Made by a program: the position numbers and the translations under genes. A stretch of DNA of 34,909 nt, taken from contig ONKX01000040.1 in assembly GCA_900318555.1 (NCBI GenBank), positions 1-34,909 on the forward strand. The letters run 5' to 3'. This stretch comes from an uncultured Prevotellaceae bacterium (lineage in GTDB: Bacteria > Bacteroidota > Bacteroidia > Bacteroidales > Bacteroidaceae). The notes under the pieces were generated by a model. It was not told the origin of the DNA. It made no database searches and saw only the letters and a program-made list of their open reading frames with translations. This document shows, in pieces, positions 23,709-31,349 of this stretch; positions within the stretch are counted from its first letter, which is position 1, and every line of letters begins with the position of its first letter.

Positions 23709-24566
23709 CTGTTTATCAATGAAACGGCGCGTTAGGTCGCTATAATTCTCTATGCGGCGGTCGCGGAGGAAAGGCCACCAGCGACGCACCTGCTCCGAGC
23801 GTTGCATATCGACGTCAACGACGACTTCCACTTCCTCATTAGTGGGCGCTTCGTAAAGCAGTTCGCCCTGTGGTCCGGCTACAAACGACGTGCCCCAGAA
23901 CGGCACGCCATCCTCGTCACCCACGCGATTGACGGTGACGACAGGTAGTCCGTTGGCTACGGCATGTCCGCGCTGAACGGTCTGCCACGCCATGCGCTGT
24001 CGCTCTTGTTCGTCGCGCGTGTCGTTGGGGTCGTAGCCGATAGCGGTAGGATAGATAAGTATCTCCGCACCAGCCAGCGCCATGAGTCGTGCAGCCTCAG
24101 GATACCACTGATCCCAGCAAACCAATACACCCAGACGGCCCACGCTGGTGTCGATGGGCTGGAATCCCATGTCGCCGGGCGTGAAGTAGAACTTCTCGTA
24201 GTAGCCAGGGTCGTCGGGGATGTGCATCTTGCGATACTTGCCGGCAATGGTACCGTCCTTTTCGAGTACTACCGCTGTGTTATGATACAGGCCTGTGGCG
24301 CGACGTTCGAAGAGTGAAGTGACAATAACGACACCCAGTTCTTTAGCCAATGCACCATAGAACTCGGTCGAAGGGCCGGGAATGGGCTCTGCCTGGTTGA
24401 ACGTCTCGACGTTCTCCTCCTGACAGAAGTACAGCCCATTGTGCAATTCCTGCAGCACCACGAGTTCAGCGCCCTTTGCCGCCAGACTTCTAATCTTTTC
24501 CGCCAGACGTCGTTTGTTGTCGTCGCGGTCGGCCGTATTGTGCTGTTGTATGATACCTATCTTCAT
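23706..24566 (-). CDS. aguB: N-carbamoylputrescine amidase
   Basis: A 286-residue nitrilase-superfamily enzyme that splits N-carbamoylputrescine into putrescine, CO2 and ammonia. The catalytic triad is visible: Glu40 in LVVLQELHN, Lys113 in KYRKMHIPDDPG, and Cys150 in VLVCWDQWYPEAAR. Start MKIGIIQQHN and overall length fit AguB closely. Agmatine deiminase (aguA), its usual neighbour, is not here. The gene directly precedes glutamine synthetase III in the same cluster, so ammonia released by AguB could be reassimilated; that link is inference. Confidence 0.9.
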   Translation of the reverse strand: MKIGIIQQHNTADRDDNKRRLAEKIRSLAAKGAELVVLQELHNGLYFCQEENVETFNQAEPIPGPSTEFYGALAKELGVVIVTSLFERRATGLYHNTAVVLEKDGTIAGKYRKMHIPDDPGYYEKFYFTPGDMGFQPIDTSVGRLGVLVCWDQWYPEAARLMALAGAEILIYPTAIGYDPNDTRDEQERQRMAWQTVQRGHAVANGLPVVTVNRVGDEDGVPFWGTSFVAGPQGELLYEAPTNEEVEVVVDVDMQRSEQVRRWWPFLRDRRIENYSDLTRRFIDKQ

Positions 24567-24578
24567 TGTCCTTACGGA

Positions 24579-25193
24579 TTATTTCTTCATGTCGAAACCA
24601 AGACGGATGCCGTCGTAGTTCTTGCTGAGGTCACTTACCTTCTGGGCGGTTTCGTTGCCGCTCATGGTTGCCAGAACCTGTAGCACAGTCAACAGCTTCT
24701 TCGACTCAAAGAGCAGGGCAATGCCGCCATATTCGCGCTTGGCATAGCAGTTGACGCTAAGTATCAGACCTTGCAATGTGACCTTGGCTGTAGCCTCGTC
24801 GAACGACCACGTGCCACCCCAGCTCTTGCCGGCAATAGTGGCCTTGAAGGTCTTGTCTTCGTTGAATTGTACAACCGTATTCTGACTCGTAATGCCTGCC
24901 TTTTGGAAATACGGTGCAGCCTCTTGTTCTATCTTCGTGGCTGCCACCTCACCGCCGGCTTTAGCCAACAGGTTCTCGCTGGTGAATGCTACACCTGGGC
25001 TATCGTAGCGCCATGTGCCGATAAGTCCCTTTTCGGTCACCTTGTCCATGCCGATAACGCTGGTAAAGATATTGGCGATAGTTCCACCGCTGCCCATAGT
25101 CTGCAACAGCGTTCCTGCACCACACGATGTCATAACGGCGCCAGTCAGTGCCACTAAGCACAGCGACGAGAGGGTAATCTTCATCTTTTTCAT
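24579..25193 (-). CDS. DUF4923 family lipoprotein
   Basis: A 204-residue exported protein, probably a lipoprotein: an N-terminal hydrophobic segment ends at MTSC (LVALTGAVMTSCGAG), giving a lipidated cysteine at about residue 24. The rest (GLIGTWRYDSPGVAFTSENL, then GKSWGGTWSFDEATAKVTLQ) looks like a compact beta-barrel, calycin-like, and fits what I know as DUF4923. No function is established. It lies 8 nt after clpC and 12 nt before aguB, inside the cluster. A downstream Met (MKITL, codon 4) is an alternative start. Confidence 0.8.
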   Translation of the reverse strand: MKKMKITLSSLCLVALTGAVMTSCGAGTLLQTMGSGGTIANIFTSVIGMDKVTEKGLIGTWRYDSPGVAFTSENLLAKAGGEVAATKIEQEAAPYFQKAGITSQNTVVQFNEDKTFKATIAGKSWGGTWSFDEATAKVTLQGLILSVNCYAKREYGGIALLFESKKLLTVLQVLATMSGNETAQKVSDLSKNYDGIRLGFDMKK

Positions 25194-25201
25194 AATCCTA
25201 T

Positions 25202-27727
25202 TTAATTGATAGTTAATTCTTCTTTGTCGGCGGCTTTCGTGATGTGAATCGTCGCTCCGGGCTCGATGTTGCCATTCACGATGAGTTCCGAGATGCCGTC
25301 CTCGATGTATGTCTGGATGGCGCGCTTCAACGGGCGGGCACCAAACTGCACGTCGTAGCCCTTTTCAGCCACAAACTGCTTCGCCTCGTCCGAGAGGTCG
25401 ATGGTGTAACCCATATCCTCAATACGCTGATAAAGGCCTTTCAGTTCCACGTCGATAATCTGTTTGATGGCTTCGAGATCCAGCTGGTCGAAAGTGATGA
25501 TTTCGTCCAAGCGGTTCAGGAATTCCGGCGAGAACTGCTTCGACAGCGCCTTCTGCACAATCTGGCGTGCGTGCTCCTTGTCCTTTTCGTCGAGCATCAG
25601 AGCCGACGAGTTGGTGTTGAATCCCACGCCGCGACCGAATTCCTTCAGCTGGCGCGTGCCGGCATTCGAGGTCATGATGATGACCGTATTGCGGAAGTCC
25701 ACGAAACGGCCGTTGCCATCCGTCAGACGACCTTCGTCCAATACCTGCAGCAACAGGTTGAAGACGTTGCCGTGAGCCTTTTCAATCTCGTCGAGCAACA
25801 CGATGGAGTAGGGGTGACGGCGCACGCGTTCCGTCAACTGGCCGCCCTCCTCGTAACCGACGTATCCCGGAGGTGCGCCGATGAGTCGCGACACGTTGAA
25901 CGACTCCGTATATTCGCTCATGTCGATACGGATGAGTGCGTCTGACGAACCGAACATAAACTCCGCCAGTTTCTTGGCGAGATATGTCTTGCCGACACCT
26001 GTCGGGCCCAGGAACATAAAGGCTCCGATGGGGTGGTTGGGTTCCTTCAGTCCTACGCGGTTGCGCTGGATGGCACGAACCATCTTTTCTATCGCCTTGT
26101 CCTGCGCAATGACGTGCTGTTTCAGTTCCTGTGCCATACCCTTCAGGCGGATGCCCTCTTCCTGCGCCATGCGATGTACGGGGACGCCCGTCATCATCGA
26201 TACCACATCGGCCACCTGTTCGGCCGTGACCTCCTGACGCACATCCACCTCGCCGCTGAGCCATTTGTCGTTCAGGGCCTTCAGTTCGCTTTGCAGCACT
26301 GCCTCGCGGTCACGATAGCTTGCTGCCAACTCGTAGTTCTGGTCGCCAACAGCATCGTTCTTGTGCATACGAACCTCTTCGAGCTCCTTTTCCTTCTCGG
26401 TAATCTCGGGTGGAATGGTGGCATTTTGCAGATGTACGCGCGAACCCGTTTCATCCATCGCGTCTATCGCCTTGTCGGGCATGAAACGGTCACTGACGTA
26501 GCGGGCTGTCAATTTGACACAAGCCTCCAGTGCATCGTCGGTGTAAGTCACGTGGTGATGATATTCGTAGCGACCCTTCACGTTCTTCAGAATCTGCAAC
26601 GTCTCCTCATTGGTCGTGGGTTCTACCATCACCTTCTGGAAACGGCGCTCCAGTGCTCCGTCCTTTTCGATGGAGTTGCGGTATTCGTCCAGCGTCGTAG
26701 CTCCGATACATTGTATGGTTCCGCGTGCCAATGCCGGCTTCAGGATGTTTGCGGCATCCATAGTGCCAGCAGCCGAACCCGCACCAATCATGGTGTGTAT
26801 CTCGTCGATAAATATAATGATATCAGGATTTTGCTCCAGTTCTTTGACGAGCATCTTCATGCGCTCTTCGAACTGTCCGCGATACTTTGTACCAGCTACC
26901 ACACCCGTCATATCGAGCGTCACCAAACGCTTGTTGAAGAGCATCGGCGAGCAGTGGTGTGTGGCAATCATCTGTGCCAGTCCTTCGACGATGGCACTCT
27001 TTCCCACGCCCGGCTCACCAATGAGTATCGGGTTGTTTTTCTTGCGGCGACCAAGGATTTCGATGACGCGCTGGATCTCGTCCTGACGGCCCACACAGGG
27101 GTCAAGGGCGCCTTGTAGTGCCAACTGTGTCAGGTCGGTACCGAAATTATCCAGTACGGGAGTCTTCGATTTAGTTTGCTTGGTTTGGGCGGTAGTCGTG
27201 CCTTTTCCAGCGGCCGAACCGTTGGACGCACTATTGTTGGAGGTAGTGTTCTCCTCCTCTTCGTAGTCCTCCTCGGGCAGTCCGATGCCGTCTTTCACGC
27301 TGAGCATGTTCAGCGTGTCGTTATAATTCATGTTGTTCATTTCCAGAATTTGTTTCGCACCATTGTTTGCTGCGTCGTGCAGGATAGCCAGCAGCACGTG
27401 TTGCACATCTACGAATGCCGCACGTTGCAGTCGTGACTCGAGCACGGCCAGTTTCAGAATGTTGCTTGCGTTATCGTTCAGCATCAATTGCTGTGTATAG
27501 TTCGGTCTCACGAAATCATCTACTCTGACGCGCGATTCCAGTTCGCTCTTGATGCTTGGCATGTCGATGTTCATGCGTTGGAACAAGTCCGCCACGGGAC
27601 CTTCCTTCATGCGCATCATGCCCAGCAACAGGTGTTCCGGAGCCACATCCTGACTGGCCAGCCGGGCGGCTTCTTCGCGTGAATAAGCGAGGATTTCAGA
27701 TACCTTGGGTGAAAATTGATTTGTCAT
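25202..27727 (-). CDS. clpC: ClpC-type AAA+ protease ATPase subunit
   Basis: An 841-residue Hsp100 unfoldase that feeds proteins to ClpP. Order: Clp-N double repeat (1-150), an acidic Ser/Asn/Thr-rich linker (about 155-195), AAA-1 with GEPGVGKSAIVEG and IIFIDEIH, a UVR/middle domain (about 435-475, DQNYELAASYRDREAVLQSE), AAA-2 with GPTGVGKTYLA and VLLDEIEKAH, and a C-terminal D2-small domain. A VGF tripeptide (GRGVGFNTN) sits where ClpP-binding loops lie. The UVR segment separates it from ClpA and ClpB. Start at 27727 is 13 nt after the ABC ATPase stop. No clpP is nearby. Confidence 0.93.
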   Translation of the reverse strand: MTNQFSPKVSEILAYSREEAARLASQDVAPEHLLLGMMRMKEGPVADLFQRMNIDMPSIKSELESRVRVDDFVRPNYTQQLMLNDNASNILKLAVLESRLQRAAFVDVQHVLLAILHDAANNGAKQILEMNNMNYNDTLNMLSVKDGIGLPEEDYEEEENTTSNNSASNGSAAGKGTTTAQTKQTKSKTPVLDNFGTDLTQLALQGALDPCVGRQDEIQRVIEILGRRKKNNPILIGEPGVGKSAIVEGLAQMIATHHCSPMLFNKRLVTLDMTGVVAGTKYRGQFEERMKMLVKELEQNPDIIIFIDEIHTMIGAGSAAGTMDAANILKPALARGTIQCIGATTLDEYRNSIEKDGALERRFQKVMVEPTTNEETLQILKNVKGRYEYHHHVTYTDDALEACVKLTARYVSDRFMPDKAIDAMDETGSRVHLQNATIPPEITEKEKELEEVRMHKNDAVGDQNYELAASYRDREAVLQSELKALNDKWLSGEVDVRQEVTAEQVADVVSMMTGVPVHRMAQEEGIRLKGMAQELKQHVIAQDKAIEKMVRAIQRNRVGLKEPNHPIGAFMFLGPTGVGKTYLAKKLAEFMFGSSDALIRIDMSEYTESFNVSRLIGAPPGYVGYEEGGQLTERVRRHPYSIVLLDEIEKAHGNVFNLLLQVLDEGRLTDGNGRFVDFRNTVIIMTSNAGTRQLKEFGRGVGFNTNSSALMLDEKDKEHARQIVQKALSKQFSPEFLNRLDEIITFDQLDLEAIKQIIDVELKGLYQRIEDMGYTIDLSDEAKQFVAEKGYDVQFGARPLKRAIQTYIEDGISELIVNGNIEPGATIHITKAADKEELTIN

Positions 27728-27740
27728 ACACTTGTCCTTG

Positions 27741-29072
27741 CTACAAATTCCGTGCCAAAATCTTATGGTGCGTAATATTGGCAGGCAACTCCTCCATGTA
27801 GTGAGTCACCATGATCATTGTCTTATTGCGTCGCTGGCAGAACGTCTCAATGACGTCCCTCACCAGTTGACGGTTCCAGAGGTCGAGTCCGTGCAGGGGC
27901 TCGTCGAGTATCAGCAGTTGCGGGTCTTTGACGAAGGCACGCGCCAGCAGCACTAGTCGCTGTTCGCCGCTCGACATTTGCAGGAACGGACGGTCGGCTA
28001 AGTGACTGATGCCGAATACGTTCATCCACCAACGGCATTTGTCGTAGTCGTCTGCATTCGGCACGGCATACAGACCCACAGAGTCCATCAGTCCGCTGGC
28101 CACGATGCGTATCGCCGGCAGGTTGCGCTTGTACGAGCGGTGCATCTCGGGCGATACATAGCCTATATGTTTCTTGATGTCCCAGATGCTCTCGCCCGAA
28201 CCGCGCGGACGGTCGAACAGCGTGATGTCGCAGGCATAGCTCTGCGGATTGTCGGCACAAATCAGCGACAGCAATGTCGACTTGCCGCTGCCATTTTGTC
28301 CTGACAGTGCCCACCGCTCGCCGTTCATCACCGTCCAGTCGATGTCCTTCAGGATGGTGCGCTCGCCGTAGCGGATGGTGACGTTCCGCATGTCCACCAC
28401 GCGCTGGCAGTCGTAGTCGGTGTCGGTATATGGGAGCGACAGAATCGCGTCCCGCTGTGCGTCGGAAAGGACGTGGGCGGGAACAGGGTCCGCCGGTGAC
28501 TCAGCGGCAACGGTCGTGGGGCCGTCGGGAGTGGGGGTGATGACCTCATCTACGAATTCCGGCAGGTCGTCGCTCTTGGCAATGACCAGCATGATGTCCA
28601 TGTCGCGCTCGCGAGCCAACAGCTGCAACAACTCCTTCAGCTGGTCGCGCGTTTCGGCATCAAGTCCGATAAACGGATTGTCCATGATGAGCAGTCGCGG
28701 GTTGGCGAAGAGTGTCTTCGTCAACTGGAACTTCCTGAGTTCGCCGCTCGACAGCGTGATGATCAGCTTGTTCAGCAGGGCGTCCATGTGGAACAGCGCA
28801 TACAGGTGCTCCTTCATCCGGCGTCGCTCGTCGGTGTCTTCGCCCGCCAACAGATAGGCGCGCTCCAGCAGTTCGCCGGCGGTGGGTGTCTCGTGGTCTA
28901 TGTCGTGTTGGTTCCAGCGCAGCTGCAGGTAGTACTGGCTGTCGACGTTCGGACCATACGAGTCGGAGAACGCTATATAGCGCACCTTGTCCGACGCCAG
29001 CGTCTTGCGCAGCTGGTCCACATAGGCGGTCTTGCCGCTGCCGTTTCGTCCTATAATCGCTGTAACCTTCAT
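27741..29072 (-). CDS. Tandem ABC ATPase (ModF-like, no membrane partner)
   Basis: A 443-residue cytoplasmic protein with two ABC nucleotide-binding domains. Domain 1 (1-190): Walker A GRNGSGKT, signature LSSGELRKF, Walker B LLIMDNPF. Domain 2 (225-443): GQNGSGKSTLL, MSSGEQRLVLL, LLILDEPLHGLD and the H-loop MVTHYMEE. In domain 1 the Glu that normally follows the Walker B Asp is Asn, so that site is probably weak in hydrolysis. Architecture resembles ModF/photorepair-type proteins; no permease gene is present. The start overlaps the ruvC stop as ATGA (29069-29072), indicating translational coupling. Confidence 0.85.
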   Translation of the reverse strand: MKVTAIIGRNGSGKTAYVDQLRKTLASDKVRYIAFSDSYGPNVDSQYYLQLRWNQHDIDHETPTAGELLERAYLLAGEDTDERRRMKEHLYALFHMDALLNKLIITLSSGELRKFQLTKTLFANPRLLIMDNPFIGLDAETRDQLKELLQLLARERDMDIMLVIAKSDDLPEFVDEVITPTPDGPTTVAAESPADPVPAHVLSDAQRDAILSLPYTDTDYDCQRVVDMRNVTIRYGERTILKDIDWTVMNGERWALSGQNGSGKSTLLSLICADNPQSYACDITLFDRPRGSGESIWDIKKHIGYVSPEMHRSYKRNLPAIRIVASGLMDSVGLYAVPNADDYDKCRWWMNVFGISHLADRPFLQMSSGEQRLVLLARAFVKDPQLLILDEPLHGLDLWNRQLVRDVIETFCQRRNKTMIMVTHYMEELPANITHHKILARNL

Positions 29073-29623
29073 TTCTTTACCTTATCCTTGTTCTTGTTCA
29101 CAAAATCCTTCCAGCCCTTGTAGTGCACCTGACTCTCCGGGCGGTTCATCTGCATGAAATGGCAGTATGCCGCACCCAGCGCGTCCGTCGCATCCATGAA
29201 TTTCGTCAGCGCTTCCTTGTCGAACTTCAACAGTCGCTGCAACATCCCTGCCACCTGTTCCTTCGATGCCGCACCATTGCCCGTGATGGCCATCTTGATT
29301 TTCATCGGCGCATATTCGTGCACGGGCACTCCGTGGTGGATGGCTGCGGCGATGGCTGTCCCCTGGGCGCGACCGAGTTTCAGCGTCGTCTGCACGTTCT
29401 TCTGCAGAAACGGTGCCTCGATGGCCATCTCGTCGGGCAAGTATCCGTCGATGATGCCGGTCACGCGCTCGAAGATATGGCCCAGTTTCAGATATCCGTC
29501 GCCGAATTTGCGCAGGTCTATCACGCCCATCGTCACCATTTCGGCCTTGTTGTCCACCACCTTGATGACGCCGTAGCCCATGATGTTCGTGCCGGGGTCT
29601 ATGCCGAGTATTACTTTCTCCAT
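29069..29623 (-). CDS. ruvC: Holliday junction endonuclease RuvC
   Basis: A 184-residue nuclease that resolves Holliday junctions together with RuvAB. The start at 29623 (MEKVILGIDPGTN) is the family start; the longer open frame upstream is antisense-like read-through of the preceding gene. The four acidic catalytic residues are in place: Asp9 (GIDPG), Glu69 (MAIEAPF), Asp144 and Asp147 (MDATDALGAAYCH). It overlaps the end of the GHL10 gene by 13 nt and the ABC ATPase start by 4 nt. Confidence 0.95.
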   Translation of the reverse strand: MEKVILGIDPGTNIMGYGVIKVVDNKAEMVTMGVIDLRKFGDGYLKLGHIFERVTGIIDGYLPDEMAIEAPFLQKNVQTTLKLGRAQGTAIAAAIHHGVPVHEYAPMKIKMAITGNGAASKEQVAGMLQRLLKFDKEALTKFMDATDALGAAYCHFMQMNRPESQVHYKGWKDFVNKNKDKVKK

Positions 29624-31065
29624 GGGGTCTGCGTCATGGGGGTTAAGGGACGACGGAGACCGCCGGGCGACAACTGTGCTCGCGGCTCCTGAATGGCGGG
29701 ACTCTCGTTGCCGTAGCGGTCCATAGCCGTCACGGCGTAATACATGCGGGGCGAGCGTGTCGCCGTGCGCTGGACGTCCAGCTGTCGCCACACGTAGCGG
29801 GTGGCTATCAGGTTGGCGGGATCGCTGGTATCGACGGGCGACGTCGGCGATGCATATACATTATAGAGCAGGTATGGACCGTCGCTGCGGTCGGCGGCAC
29901 CTTTCCACGTGATGCGGTCGCCCAGTGCGGTGCGTGTCACGTCGAGCGTCGTCGGAGCTGTCGGTGCGAGACTTTGTGCCCACGTCATCGGCGGGATGAG
30001 TGCGGGCAGGCGGTCAAACAGACTGACGAAGTTATACACGCCCTTGACGTTGTTCAGCAGGAATTTCGCACGGAAATAACAGTGGCCGATGCCCAGCTGC
30101 CGCGTCACGTTCATCTGTCGTTTCACCTCTGCCAACGGCCAGTTGCGCTCCTGCGGATGGAGCATGTAGATGCCCAGTCCGGAGACGATGGTGCGGCCGT
30201 AGCTCTGCTCCTGCCAGTCGATGGCGAAGGGGTAGAAGTTGTTGCCCTGGAAATACATCATCGGATACAGCTGGTCCATCAGTCCGTCGCGCAACCACCC
30301 CTGAGCGTCCTGTGCCACCTGTCGGCGGGCATTCCATCCGCGCGACGAGTAGCGGCTGAGGTCGTCGTACTTGCCGATGGGCGAACAACTCATCTTCACC
30401 CACGGCTTGTGGGCCTTCACCCGACGACTGATGGCGCGCACGATGCGGGTGATGTTCTCGGCCCGTTTCGGACCCTTCCACGTCTCGGGATAGCGGATGT
30501 AGTCCAGGTGGATGCCGTCGATGTCGTAGCGGCTCGTAATCTCCTCGCAGATGTTCGTCAGATAGTCTGCCGTGCCCGTCAGTTCGGGGTCCATATAGCC
30601 CTCGTCGCCGATTTTCTTCACCAGCGACGGGTAACGCTTCTTCAGTTGCTGACAACCGTAGGTGGTCCATTTGCCGATGGGTATCGTCACCACCCATGCA
30701 TGCAGTTCCATGCCGCGGCGGTGACATTCGTCGATGGCGAATTGCAGGGCGTCGTAGCCCGGCGACCGTCCCGGTTTGCCACTCATGCAGCCGTCCCAAG
30801 GTTCCAACTGCGACGGATATATCGTCGTTGCCCTGACACGCGTCTGTAGCAACACCGTGTTTACGCCAACCCGTTTCAGCCGGTCCAACATGTTTGTCAA
30901 CTGCCGTTTCTGCTCGCTTATTCCCATGCCGTCGTGTGCATAGCTGCGTGGCCAGTCAATGCCACCGATGGTAGTCAGCCACACCGCCCGCACCTCATAT
31001 TTCGGCTCAGCCTTGGCGCCTATCACGCCATATATTATTATAATATAGAGTATCAGTCTTTTCAT
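29611..31065 (-). CDS. GHL10 family glycoside-hydrolase-like secreted protein
   Basis: A 484-residue secreted protein. Signal peptide MKRLILYIIIIYGVIGAKA supports the start at 31065; the promoter lies just upstream at 31075-31106. The (beta/alpha)8-type GHL10 (DUF187) domain spans about 20-385: EVRAVWLTTIGGIDWPRSY, NTVLLQTRVRATTIYPS, DGIHLDYIRYPE (the conserved Asp/Arg motif) and DQLYPMMYF. The last 90 residues look like a fibronectin type III fold. GHL10 proteins are thought to act on peptidoglycan or glycans; no substrate is shown here. It heads the seven-gene cluster. The end overlaps ruvC. Confidence 0.88.
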   Translation of the reverse strand: MKRLILYIIIIYGVIGAKAEPKYEVRAVWLTTIGGIDWPRSYAHDGMGISEQKRQLTNMLDRLKRVGVNTVLLQTRVRATTIYPSQLEPWDGCMSGKPGRSPGYDALQFAIDECHRRGMELHAWVVTIPIGKWTTYGCQQLKKRYPSLVKKIGDEGYMDPELTGTADYLTNICEEITSRYDIDGIHLDYIRYPETWKGPKRAENITRIVRAISRRVKAHKPWVKMSCSPIGKYDDLSRYSSRGWNARRQVAQDAQGWLRDGLMDQLYPMMYFQGNNFYPFAIDWQEQSYGRTIVSGLGIYMLHPQERNWPLAEVKRQMNVTRQLGIGHCYFRAKFLLNNVKGVYNFVSLFDRLPALIPPMTWAQSLAPTAPTTLDVTRTALGDRITWKGAADRSDGPYLLYNVYASPTSPVDTSDPANLIATRYVWRQLDVQRTATRSPRMYYAVTAMDRYGNESPAIQEPRAQLSPGGLRRPLTPMTQTPWRK

Positions 31066-31074
31066 ATTTGCCTG

Positions 31075-31106
31075 CGAAGGTACGAAAAAAATCCGAGCCC
31101 ACCAAA
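31075..31106 (-). promoter_or_regulatory. Promoter heading the seven-gene cluster
   Basis: On the minus strand: TTTG (31106-31103), 20 nt, then TACCTTCG (31082-31075), a one-base variant of TAnnTTTG. The ATG at 31065 follows the box after 9 nt, so the leader is about 5 nt or less. The -33 region (GTTTGGTGGGCTCG) matches the aminotransferase promoter exactly. Confidence 0.7.
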
Positions 31107-31125
31107 CATCAGCCCGAATTTTTAC

Positions 31126-31195
31126 CATCTTACATCTTCCATCTTCCATCTTCTCTCTTATATCATCCCTCATCCCTCAGCCTTCAGACATCATC
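31126..31195. repeat. 7-bp tandem array (CATCTTC) of about ten units
   Basis: Heptamers in phase: CATCTTA, CATCTTC three times, TCTCTTA, TATCATC, CCTCATC, CCTCAGC, CTTCAGA, CATCATC. The array begins 20 nt upstream of the GHL10 -33 element, between the divergent GHL10 and Crp/Fnr genes. Confidence 0.75.
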
Positions 31196-31271
31196 CTTCG
31201 CCCACTTTTTTTCGTGTCATTTTTACTCTTTTAACGTTGAAATTGTGTGTAATATGTAAATTAATTCCTAA

Positions 31272-31290
31272 CTTTCTCCCTCGGAGAAAG
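31272..31290 (+). other. Hairpin upstream of the Crp/Fnr promoter
   Basis: CTTTCTCC (31272-31279) and GGAGAAAG (31283-31290) form a perfect 8-bp inverted repeat 20 nt before the -33 box. It could be an operator for an autoregulating Crp/Fnr dimer. The string ACTTTCTCCCTCGG resembles ACTTTCACCCTCGG in the terminator region after the gene. Confidence 0.45.
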
Positions 31291-31310
31291 CACAAAAAAA
31301 CTTGTTTTCC

Positions 31311-31342
31311 TTTGGCGCTTTGCTCGCTTATTCGTAACTTTG
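31311..31342 (+). promoter_or_regulatory. Promoter of the Crp/Fnr gene
   Basis: TTTG at 31311-31314, 20 nt, TAACTTTG at 31335-31342. The ATG at 31350 follows after 7 nt, so a nearly leaderless mRNA is predicted. Confidence 0.75.
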
Positions 31343-31349
31343 CGGCCGT

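Noticed and set aside
26033-27118. 361-codon plus-strand open frame opposite clpC
   Set aside because: Shadow of the ClpC coding sequence; no recognisable motifs.
29624-29791. N-terminal extension of RuvC by 56 residues
   Set aside because: The extension is read from the GHL10 coding region, is proline/arginine-rich without family similarity, and RuvC begins with MEKVILGIDPG in its normal form.
31066-31173. Upstream start for the GHL10 protein
   Set aside because: It would bury the signal peptide and overlap both promoter and heptamer array.
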